Shown piece after piece: positions 1-6,432 of a stretch of 8,865 nt of DNA. Under the pieces are notes generated by a model. That model saw only the letters and a program-made list of their open reading frames with translations. It did no database searches and was not told the DNA's origin. The stretch comes from an uncultured Lachnospiraceae bacterium (GTDB lineage Bacteria; Bacillota; Clostridia; Lachnospirales; Lachnospiraceae). The position numbers and the translations under genes were made by a program. The stretch is taken from positions 1 to 8,865 of the forward strand of contig OMRN01000434.1 of assembly GCA_900313265.1 (NCBI GenBank). Direction: 5' to 3'. The stretch's first letter is position 1, and each line of letters starts with the position of its first letter.

Positions 1-3000
1 ATAACAACTTCTGGTTCTGCTGCAGGTGCTTCCGCTACAGGTGCATCCGCAAACTCGCTAACGGTTGTAAATCCGGTCACCGCCGCAAATCCCGTTGCTT
101 CACTTTCGGTTTCAACAACCGGTTCTGTACTCTCTTCTTCCGCTTCTGTTTCCACGACGGAACTCTCAATCACCGGCTCTGCGGTTTCAATGACCTTATC
201 TGTATCTTCCACCGGTTCCCTGACACTCATAAAGTCTGAGAGGGAAATCGCAGGTGTTTCTTCTGTCACTGCTGTTTCCTCAATTACTGTTTCCCCAGCT
301 GCCGTTTCTTCAATGACTGAGGTTTCTTCCATTGCAGGTTCTTCACTCAGTATTTCTTCCGCTACCGGTGCCACAGTTTCTTCCGTCGCCGGTTCTGCCG
401 CAACGGTCTCCGCTTCGGCCTGACCACCGCTCACCGTCTGTGCAAAAGCTTCTTTATCGAAATTCTTCGGCTTTCTGGTCGAATACAGACTGAAACCTTC
501 TACTAAGGAAACCGGCTGTTCTTCTTTCTCGCCGGCATCTTCCGTATACGAAGGAGCCGGTGAAACTTCCACTACCGGAATTTCCGTAACCGGAGTTTCC
601 ACAACCGGAGTTTGCGTCGACTGATTCTGTATAACACTTGCCGTGTCTGTTTCAGGTGCACTCATCTGAAGCGTACTACCCTCCGGTTCACTCGTTTCAG
701 CCGCTTTTGTCTCGGCCACTGCAGATTTCAAAGCATCCGAAAAGGATGGCGTGGGAGCAGGTGCACTCTGCTTCGGTTTTGGAGAAACAATCTTTCTGTC
801 TTCCGCTCCTTCCAGCATTCTGGTAATACTCTGAATCGCTTCTTCCTGACGTTTAGCACGAAGTTTACGAATCGACTTCACAGTTGTCGTTTCGAAGTCG
901 GATGTGTATTTCTGGATAGTCTTCTTCACCGGCTGTGCGGTCTGAGTCTGCTTACCGTCCGGTGTTGTGGAAGTCTTAACTCCGTTTTTAATTACCGCAA
1001 TAACACGGGCATTTGCAAAAAGATCTTTCGGAACTTCGATATCCGAAATGTTCTTCTTTGCCGGAGGAGTATATGCCGGCTTGGTAATTTCCACTTTTGC
1101 AGCACCTGCCTCTGTTCCGGATGCGGAAAAATCTCCCGATGCGGCCGGTGCATTGCCCGTTCCTGCAAAGTCAGGCGTTTCTCCTGCATTCACTGCGGCA
1201 ATGGCTGCTGCCAGAGCCTGCTGCTGTTCTTTGGCAATCGCTTCCTTACGGGCAGCGGATTCTAAGGATGCGGCAATGGCTGCATCCGCTTCCACCGTAC
1301 CTTCATCCTTTTCGTCATATGTCATATCGGCATAGATATCATACATCGGAAGGTCGCTCTTTTGAACTTTAACAACAACTTCCTCTTCTTTCTTCGGCTC
1401 CAGTTCAGGCAGTTCGCGAAGAGTTTTGGCATTCATGGTCTCCCAGTCCGCCGTAATGCGAACCTTCGGACGGGCAAAGTTCTTCTTTCTCGGTCTTTGA
1501 CGTTCGGATTTCTTCGGTTCTTCCGGAACAGGCTCTTCTTCTTTTTTCTTGAAATTGATAGAAGGTGCAATCGGCCGTTTTGCGCGTTCCTCTGCCTCGA
1601 TTCTGGCTTTTTCCTCTTCCGTCATCGGTTTCGGGGTAAATACGCCTTTCGCCTTTTCGAAGGAAGGTCTCGGAACACTGACAACCATCACTTCGGGTTC
1701 CTCTTCCTGTCCCTTCTTCGGTTTAAAGGAGATTTCCGTCTTCAGTACTTTCTCCACTTTTTCCATCGTATAGGCAGCCGAAGTCTGATCTAAGAATTCT
1801 TTCTTTTCTTCTTTCTTCGGTACCAGGGAAATGATGGGTGCCACCGGATTATACGGTGTATCAAACGAAGCTTTCTTTCCCTTGGTTTCGTCTTCGGTAG
1901 GCATTGCAAAAAGATTACCGAAATCATTGGATTTCTGTACCGCACCATCGGTTTCTACCACGGGAGCGGCCGGTTCATCCGGCGTCGAAACCGATTCGGG
2001 ATAAGGACTTTCCCCGTATCCTGCAGTGGGCGCACTCTCTTCGGGATATGATGTTTCATATCCGTATGTTTCGCCGTAATCTCCGCTGTATGTAGTATCA
2101 TATTCCTCATTACGGGAAGCATAATCAGCATAAGGATCTTCATAACCGGGCTCTTCGTATCCGTATCCGCCGTTTTCGGCATACGGCTGTCCTGTATATG
2201 CCGGATCCGTATAAGCGGGAGCTGCATATCCCTCACTGCCATAAGCCGTTTCAGTACCGAAAGGCTGCCCGTAAGCAGGCGTGCCATATGTACTTTCCTC
2301 CGCCTGCGAAGGAACTGTTGTTTCAGGCACGGGATACTCTTCCATGGGCGGTTCGTCGTGGAAATATCTCGGTGTAAATACCGTGCCCGTTCCCGACGGT
2401 GCCGCACTTTCTTCTTTATTCGCAGGATTGAATTTAGCAGATCCAACTACGCTTGTAGTTGTTTCTTCCGCCACATTATTCTCTTCCGTCAATACAGTCT
2501 GCGGTTCGGTATACACAGGTTCTTCCACTGCTGCGGATTCCGCATATGCTGTTTCCATGGTCGCAGGTTCTGCTGCCACAGGTTCGATGTATACACTTTC
2601 AGTGACTTCGGACTGAACTTCCGCAGGCGCACTGTATACACTTTCGCTTACTACAGGTTCTTCTTCTGCAGGTACACTGTATACGGTATCACTGAATTCA
2701 GGTTCCGTTACTACGGGTTCGCTGTATACTTCTTCGGTGACTTCAGGTTCTGCTACCGCAGGTGCAATGTATACTTCTTCAGTAACTTCAGGTTCTGCTG
2801 CCGCAGGTGCACTGTATACTTCTTCACTGATTTCGGGTTCTGCTGCTACAGGTTCGCTGTATACGCTTTCACTGACTTCGGGTTCCGCTGCCGCAGGTTC
2901 GCTGTATACGCCTTCGCTGAATTCAGGCTGAACTTCCGCAGGCTCACTGTATGTTTCTTCGGATACCACCGGCTGTTCAAATACAGGTTCCGAAGCGGGT

Positions 3001-5174
3001 TCAACCATAACTGCAGGTTCGGTATAAAGTGTCTCGGATGCTACTGCTTCGCTTAAGACCGGTTCTGCCATGGCTGCCACAGTTTTTACTTCTTCCGCTG
3101 CCGGTTCGGTATAAACCGCTTCGGCTGCTGTCTCTTTGCCGGCAACAGGTTCCGTAACCGCAGGCTGCTCCGCTGCCGGTTTTGTGCTTAATGTGCTTTC
3201 TTTTTTCACCGGTGCGGATCCGACAACATAGGTATCCTCCGGCATGGTGGATTTGTTATGAACACCGCTCGGTTTTCTTCGAATCGGAGGTGTGGGCGCG
3301 GATGAACGGTCAACACCCGGATCCTGATAATTGGAGCGGACCGGAACGGCGGGAGTCCGATAGGAACCGCGATCCGTATCATCGTTGTCACCGGATAAAA
3401 GTGCATAGTTAACGGCAGGATTGTTTCCACCCTTCGGCTTTCCGATGCTTCGTCTGCTTAACCGGTCACGGATGGACATCATCGGATTGAAGCTCTTTTT
3501 CTTACTCTCTTCTTCTTTTGCCGCAGCAACCGCTTCGCCTAACGGATCCGAAGCTGCCGGTTTGTTATCCGCCGCACCCTCCACATAAATCACCGGTTTG
3601 GAATGCTCACTGTCCTCCACGGTCGGAATAACTCTTTCGTTATATTCCCGGGACATATTAACCGACCAGACTTTTGTCTTGTCCGTTTTTCCGCTCATGA
3701 TGGTCCGGACGGTTTCGAAAGCCGTCATCATTGTATGGTCCATATTGTTATAACGATGCTGGCCGTTTCGTCCGATGCAGTAAAGATTCGGATAATTATC
3801 CAGATATGTCCGGATTTCATCGAATCTGGAATAGGTATCGAAATATGCGGGATAGGCTTTTTTCACCATCTCTTTGTGGAAATCCAGAATCTTCGGAGGA
3901 TCATCGATGATACCCATCTTGATGAGTTCCGTTACGGCAAGGGTCTGCCACTGGATATCACTCTGATTCCAGTAATAATCCCCTTCATTGCAGAAGTATT
4001 CGAGTCCGATCCACGCTGTTTCGTCCGGATTGCTTACCATATACGGCGACCAGTTGTTATAAATCTGGATGCGGCCGAGTTTGACTGTGGTATCCTGAAC
4101 ATAAATCCAGCATTCCGGAACAAGATTATTCAGCGTTTTGATTTTGGTCGTATTCTGGATTTTAAGAGAAGGAACCAGAATTCCCAAAACAACCAGGTCG
4201 CGGTAAGGCAGTCCTTTTGCGGCATCTTCCACATTAAAAGGCACATGCTTCATACCTGCAATTAAGTCTTTAACCGGCATGGAAGAAATAACGATATCCG
4301 CTTCGATGGTCATTTCTTCCCCGTCTTTGATATAATTAACGCCCTTGATAACGTTATTCGCTGTTTCAATGCCCTTTGCCTTACAGCCGAACATAATTCT
4401 GCCGCCCTTTTCCTCAAAGCGCTTGGCTGCGATTTCCCAAAGCTGGCCGGGACCTAATTTCGGGTACAGGAAATCATCCGACAGCGAAGTATTCGCGTCG
4501 CCCATATCCTGTTTCCCTTTGCGGTTGGATGTATCTTTTAAGATGGAGGATATCGTAAGGCCCTTCATGCGCTGGGCACCCCAGTCCGCACTGATCTGGG
4601 ACGGATGACGTCCCCAGAGTTTCTCCGTATATCCTTCAAAGAAAAGCTGATACAGCTGTTTGCCGTAATGATTCACGTAAAATCCTTCCAGATTGTTCTC
4701 TTTTTTCTTAAAAATCGAACTCTCCAGATAGGAAAATCCGGCCTTTGCCGTCTGGCCGAGACCCATATTTTTGATGGTGGTACTGTTAAGTTTTACAGGG
4801 TATTCAAAAAATTTCTCGTTAAAGTAAATGCTCGAAATTCTCTTCCGGACAAGCATTACCTCGTCTTCGAATTCCGGATCCGGTCCGCCGGGGGACGTCT
4901 GCACATACCGCTTTAATTTGCGGTCATCATACGCCGGCTGCCCCTGTTTGGAAAGAATGTCTTCCCACCAGTTCTTTACTTCCTCACTGTTTGATATAAA
5001 ACGGTGACCGCCCAAATCCATGCGGTTTCCGTTATGTTCCACGGTTTTGGCGATTCCGCCGACCTGGTTACTTTCTTCAAGAATAACGACTTCGTAATCC
5101 TGCGATTTCTTTACAAGCTCATATCCGGCTGTAATTCCGGCAGGTCCTGCCCCAATGATGACAACTTTCTTCAT
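1..5174 (-). CDS. Giant protein: N-terminal FAD-dependent oxidoreductase (UGM/HemY-like amine oxidase superfamily) fused to a >1,200-residue low-complexity tail; 3' end outside window
   Basis: The frame is open without a stop from ATG 5174 to the left edge, about 1,724 codons. Residues 1-505 form a complete flavoprotein. A Rossmann FAD motif GAGPAG lies at 8-13 and a ribose-binding acidic residue at about 33. A second dinucleotide motif VGGIAKT spans 38-44 and DLGGHRF 53-59. EKLWGRHPSQIS, a motif shared by UDP-galactopyranose mutases and protoporphyrinogen-oxidase-like proteins, starts near 184. The C-terminal FAD signature GRNGQHRYNNMDHTM lies near 468-483. The substrate is unknown; relatives act on sugar nucleotides, porphyrins or amines. 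From about 505 the protein becomes low-complexity: a basic patch (560-585), Pro/Glu/Ala tracts with 15-residue repeats (729-878), a Tyr-rich segment (961-1062), Lys/Glu-rich, Ala-rich and Glu/Thr/Val-rich parts. No signal peptide or membrane segment is visible, so the visible part is probably cytosolic. An AAAGGAC-like ribosome site sits 11-12 nt before the start. It follows the DUF1836 gene by 54 bp. Family assignment of the head is fairly sure; the tail function is unknown. Confidence 0.85.
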   Translation of the reverse strand, partial: MKKVVIIGAGPAGITAGYELVKKSQDYEVVILEESNQVGGIAKTVEHNGNRMDLGGHRFISNSEEVKNWWEDILSKQGQPAYDDRKLKRYVQTSPGGPDPEFEDEVMLVRKRISSIYFNEKFFEYPVKLNSTTIKNMGLGQTAKAGFSYLESSIFKKKENNLEGFYVNHYGKQLYQLFFEGYTEKLWGRHPSQISADWGAQRMKGLTISSILKDTSNRKGKQDMGDANTSLSDDFLYPKLGPGQLWEIAAKRFEEKGGRIMFGCKAKGIETANNVIKGVNYIKDGEEMTIEADIVISSMPVKDLIAGMKHVPFNVEDAAKGLPYRDLVVLGILVPSLKIQNTTKIKTLNNLVPECWIYVQDTTVKLGRIQIYNNWSPYMVSNPDETAWIGLEYFCNEGDYYWNQSDIQWQTLAVTELIKMGIIDDPPKILDFHKEMVKKAYPAYFDTYSRFDEIRTYLDNYPNLYCIGRNGQHRYNNMDHTMMTAFETVRTIMSGKTDKTKVWSVNMSREYNERVIPTVEDSEHSKPVIYVEGAADNKPAASDPLGEAVAAAKEEESKKKSFNPMMSIRDRLSRRSIGKPKGGNNPAVNYALLSGDNDDTDRGSYRTPAVPVRSNYQDPGVDRSSAPTPPIRRKPSGVHNKSTMPEDTYVVGSAPVKKESTLSTKPAAEQPAVTEPVAGKETAAEAVYTEPAAEEVKTVAAMAEPVLSEAVASETLYTEPAVMVEPASEPVFEQPVVSEETYSEPAEVQPEFSEGVYSEPAAAEPEVSESVYSEPVAAEPEISEEVYSAPAAAEPEVTEEVYIAPAVAEPEVTEEVYSEPVVTEPEFSDTVYSVPAEEEPVVSESVYSAPAEVQSEVTESVYIEPVAAEPATMETAYAESAAVEEPVYTEPQTVLTEENNVAEETTTSVVGSAKFNPANKEESAAPSGTGTVFTPRYFHDEPPMEEYPVPETTVPSQAEESTYGTPAYGQPFGTETAYGSEGYAAPAYTDPAYTGQPYAENGGYGYEEPGYEDPYADYASRNEEYDTTYSGDYGETYGYETSYPEESAPTAGYGESPYPESVSTPDEPAAPVVETDGAVQKSNDFGNLFAMPTEDETKGKKASFDTPYNPVAPIISLVPKKEEKKEFLDQTSAAYTMEKVEKVLKTEISFKPKKGQEEEPEVMVVSVPRPSFEKAKGVFTPKPMTEEEKARIEAEERAKRPIAPSINFKKKEEEPVPEEPKKSERQRPRKKNFARPKVRITADWETMNAKTLRELPELEPKKEEEVVVKVQKSDLPMYDIYADMTYDEKDEGTVEADAAIAASLESAARKEAIAKEQQQALAAAIAAVNAGETPDFAGTGNAPAASGDFSASGTEAGAAKVEITKPAYTPPAKKNISDIEVPKDLFANARVIAVIKNGVKTSTTPDGKQTQTAQPVKKTIQKYTSDFETTTVKSIRKLRAKRQEEAIQSITRMLEGAEDRKIVSPKPKQSAPAPTPSFSDALKSAVAETKAAETSEPEGSTLQMSAPETDTASVIQNQSTQTPVVETPVTEIPVVEVSPAPSYTEDAGEKEEQPVSLVEGFSLYSTRKPKNFDKEAFAQTVSGGQAEAETVAAEPATEETVAPVAEEILSEEPAMEETSVIEETAAGETVIEETAVTEETPAISLSDFMSVREPVEDTDKVIETAEPVIESSVVETEAEEESTEPVVETESEATGFAAVTGFTTVSEFADAPVAEAPAAEPEVV
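1992..2295 (-). other. Tyrosine/glycine/proline-rich, prion-like low-complexity segment of the giant protein
   Basis: In the frame of the giant gene, residues about 961-1062 contain 20 tyrosines in about 100 residues. The tyrosines are spaced 2-10 residues apart and set among Gly, Pro, Glu, Ala, Ser and Thr (for example GYGYEEPGYEDPYADY). There is only one Arg and no Lys, and hydrophobic aliphatic residues are almost absent. This composition differs clearly from the Pro/Glu/Ala/Val repeats before it and the Lys/Glu-rich part after it. Evenly spaced aromatic 'stickers' in a flexible chain are typical of assembly-prone low-complexity domains; whether this one assembles is inference. Confidence 0.75.
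2542..2991 (-). repeat. Ten tandem 45-bp units encoding a 15-residue Tyr/Pro/Glu repeat
   Basis: On the plus strand (g/c)TGTATAC-like unit starts recur exactly every 45 bp at 2587, 2632, 2677, 2722, 2767, 2812, 2857, 2902 and 2947, with a degenerate unit at 2542. The repeat is in frame within the giant gene and encodes units like VYSEPAAAEPEVSES (residues about 729-878). The Tyr, first Pro and the E-P-E core are the best kept positions; Ser/Thr and Ala/Val vary. Substitutions fall mainly at third codon positions and at a few variable residues, suggesting older duplication followed by selection. Looser copies of the VYTEP motif flank the array on both sides (near 2510 and 3020-3115). Confidence 0.9.
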
Positions 5175-5228
5175 CCCGACTGTAAGTCCTTTCTTTCCCC
5201 TTAGTTTGTATAATCCTTCCTGATCCGG

Positions 5229-5876
5229 CTATTCTTTCCCGGATTTGTTTTTCTCCTTTTTGCCTTTGGCCTCCGGCTGTGTCTGTTCCTTCATTTCATC
5301 GACAATTCGCTCAATTAACAGTTTCTTGATAAAAATATCATAGCTTAGCAGACACACATAAGAAAATAACTGAAGATATTCCCGATCTTCCTTCGGTACG
5401 TCCTCAAAAAGCGTCAGGGAGGTTTCGTACTTCGCATAAAGATCTTCTTTTAATCCGTCCATACGCTGTTCCCCGGCCGCAAAAACCTGATCGTAGATTT
5501 CCTGCATGGACGGAGCTGCTTCTTCCGAAAAATACTGTGCTGTCAGCGGCGCTGTCAGAACCTGAATGTCTCCGATGGACATGATGTTCTTGAAATAATA
5601 AATCAGAATCAGAATCATCATATGCTCCTTGGAGTATTTCTTCTTCTCCGGCGGAGGAATCAGATTATTCTTCGCATAATTATTTATCATTGTTTTGGTA
5701 AAAATGGGTTCTTTAGATTCATGATCCCTTCTTGAATACTCGAGTTTATCATTCATGAAGGTGGTCACCTGATCCATATACAGACTGATATTGGGGATTT
5801 CCGCAGACTTCATCTGCATGATATCTCCCATTTGTTCCAAGATAGAATTCAGGATTTCTTCTACATCGACCGACAT
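5229..5876 (-). CDS. DUF1836 family helix-turn-helix protein
   Basis: A 215-residue protein matching the DUF1836 pattern common in Firmicutes: an N-terminal helical part with the signature IPNISLYMDQVTTFM (27-41), then a winged-helix-like segment IFTKTMINNYAKNNLIPPP (58-76) followed by a basic KKKYSKEH (78-85). The middle resembles the MerR-type 'sign up and choose' helix-turn-helix, so DNA binding is likely, but the regulated genes are unknown for the family. The C-terminal half is helical and charged and ends in a lysine-rich stretch (KGKKEKNKSGKE). A strong GGGGAGGA ribosome site (5887-5894) lies 10 nt before ATG 5876, which decides the start. It is the first gene after a near-consensus promoter and lies 54 bp ahead of the giant oxidoreductase gene with no terminator between, so the two are probably co-transcribed and it may regulate that unit. 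Confidence 0.85.
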   Translation of the reverse strand: MSVDVEEILNSILEQMGDIMQMKSAEIPNISLYMDQVTTFMNDKLEYSRRDHESKEPIFTKTMINNYAKNNLIPPPEKKKYSKEHMMILILIYYFKNIMSIGDIQVLTAPLTAQYFSEEAAPSMQEIYDQVFAAGEQRMDGLKEDLYAKYETSLTLFEDVPKEDREYLQLFSYVCLLSYDIFIKKLLIERIVDEMKEQTQPEAKGKKEKNKSGKE

Positions 5877-5915
5877 GTAACCCGCATCCTCCCCATTTAG
5901 CCGACATTCCTAAAA

Positions 5916-5944
5916 ATTATATACTATTTTCCGATAAATGTAAA
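5916..5944 (-). promoter_or_regulatory. Sigma-A-type promoter for the DUF1836-oxidoreductase unit
   Basis: On the minus strand a -35 box TTTACA (5944-5939) is followed by exactly 17 bp and a perfect -10 box TATAAT (5921-5916). Transcription would begin near 5909, giving a leader of about 33 nt that contains the GGGGAGGA ribosome site. The leader is too short for a riboswitch or T-box. Confidence 0.85.
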
Positions 5945-5984
5945 CCAAAATACCCTCTTATTCTTTCCGTAAAAAAGGCCGTTT

Positions 5985-5999
5985 TGATTTTTAAAATCA
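5985..5999. promoter_or_regulatory. AT-rich near-perfect palindrome, possible operator
   Basis: TGATTTTTAAAATCA reads the same on both strands apart from the central base (7-bp arms). It lies about 40 bp upstream of the -35 box of the minus-strand promoter, and between the two divergent regulator genes. Either regulator could bind here; there is no direct evidence, and AT-rich palindromes arise easily by chance. Confidence 0.3.
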
Positions 6000-6034
6000 T
6001 TTCGTCCGAATACCTTTACAAATCCCGCTCCCGG

Positions 6035-6111
6035 TGTTAAAGTATTTATTATGTTAAAGTGTTAAAGCGTGAAAATTTTACAGTGTGAAAGAAACGGGTA
6101 AAACGCTTTAC
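6035..6111 (+). promoter_or_regulatory. Octamer direct repeats and small palindrome upstream of the TrpR-like gene
   Basis: TGTTAAAG occurs at 6035-6042, 6052-6059 and 6060-6067, and related octamers CGTGAAAA (6068-6075) and TGTGAAAG (6084-6091) continue in the same 8-bp register. A 5-bp inverted repeat GTAAA-acgc-TTTAC (6098-6111) abuts the GGGAGGGG ribosome site (6112-6119). A TATTAT -10-like hexamer lies at 6047-6052, but no well-placed -35 box was found, so the exact promoter is uncertain. The cluster could be an operator for the adjacent repressor (autoregulation). Confidence 0.4.
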
Positions 6112-6122
6112 GGGAGGGGAAA

Positions 6123-6419
6123 ATGAATAATAAAATCAAAACGGAAGCCGTAGACCAGCTGTTTGACGCATTCTTAAAACTGGAAACCAGAGAGGAATGC
6201 TACAATTTTTTTGAAGATTTGTGTACGGTAAACGAACTTTTGGCACTTTCCCAGCGCTTCGCCGTTGCCAAAATGCTTGAAGAAAAGAAAACTTATCTGG
6301 AAATTGCCGAGAAAACCGGCGCCTCCACCGCCACCATTTCAAGAGTCAATCACTCACTTAACTACGGCAGTGACGGCTATGAACTGATTTTTAAAAGATT
6401 AAAAGAAGAAAACGGCTGA
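6123..6419 (+). CDS. yerC: YerC/YecD-type TrpR-related transcriptional regulator
   Basis: A 98-residue all-helical protein of the TrpR-repressor superfamily, with the usual length of the YerC/YecD group found in Firmicutes. Residues 35-52 (TVNELLALSQRFAVAKML) match the conserved core 'L..R..va..L' helices. Residues 57-79 form the helix-turn-helix, with TYLEIAEKTG as the first helix and ASTATISRVNHSL as the recognition helix, followed by NYGSDGY as seen in this family. TrpR itself binds tryptophan, but the ligand and targets of this group are not established, so tryptophan control is only a possibility. A strong GGGAGGGG ribosome site 3 nt upstream sets the start. It is transcribed alone, divergent from the DUF1836 gene, and converges on the shikimate-pathway operon, ending 6 bp from that operon's last stop codon. 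Confidence 0.9.
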   Translation: MNNKIKTEAVDQLFDAFLKLETREECYNFFEDLCTVNELLALSQRFAVAKMLEEKKTYLEIAEKTGASTATISRVNHSLNYGSDGYELIFKRLKEENG

Positions 6420-6432
6420 TTTAAGTCAGCCG
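6398..6432 (-). terminator. Terminator hairpin at the convergent gene ends (best fit to the minus-strand operon)
   Basis: CGGCTGA (6413-6419) and TCAGCCG (6426-6432) form a perfect 7-bp stem with a 6-nt loop (TTTAAG on the plus strand). Read on the minus strand it is followed by the T-rich run TTTTCTTCTTTT, giving an intrinsic terminator for the aro/LytM operon whose T-tract lies inside the end of the TrpR-like gene. On the plus strand no T-run follows, so termination of the TrpR-like transcript there would be weak. The TGA stop codons of both genes lie inside the stem. Confidence 0.7.

Noticed and set aside
612..1265. Long plus-strand open frames (also 1362-1793, 2358-3056, 3603-4265)
   Set aside because: They lie exactly opposite the giant minus-strand gene in the same codon register. 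Their Arg/Phe/Cys/His-rich translations are the mirror of its Glu/Ala/Pro codons, without ribosome sites or family motifs.
2542..2991. CRISPR-like array
   Set aside because: The 45-bp units are contiguous, without unique spacers, in frame inside a coding gene, and vary mostly at third codon positions.
3660..5174. Naming the head as true UDP-galactopyranose mutase (glf)
   Set aside because: It shares the WGRxP and C-terminal GR...NMD motifs but is about 500 residues rather than the usual ~370-400 and has extra segments. Only superfamily membership can be supported.
5175..5228. Terminator or promoter between the DUF1836 gene and the giant gene
   Set aside because: No hairpin with a T-run and no -10/-35 pair is visible in these 54 bp.
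5877..6122. Riboswitch or T-box leader in the divergent intergenic region
   Set aside because: The minus-strand leader is only about 33 nt, and the plus side shows short repeats but no conserved aptamer core or terminator/antiterminator pair.
6136..6342. Minus-strand open frame opposite the TrpR-like gene, and the minus-strand frame at 6617-6931
   Set aside because: They are Arg/Trp- or Arg/Lys/Pro-rich shadows of well-supported genes, with no family motifs or ribosome sites.
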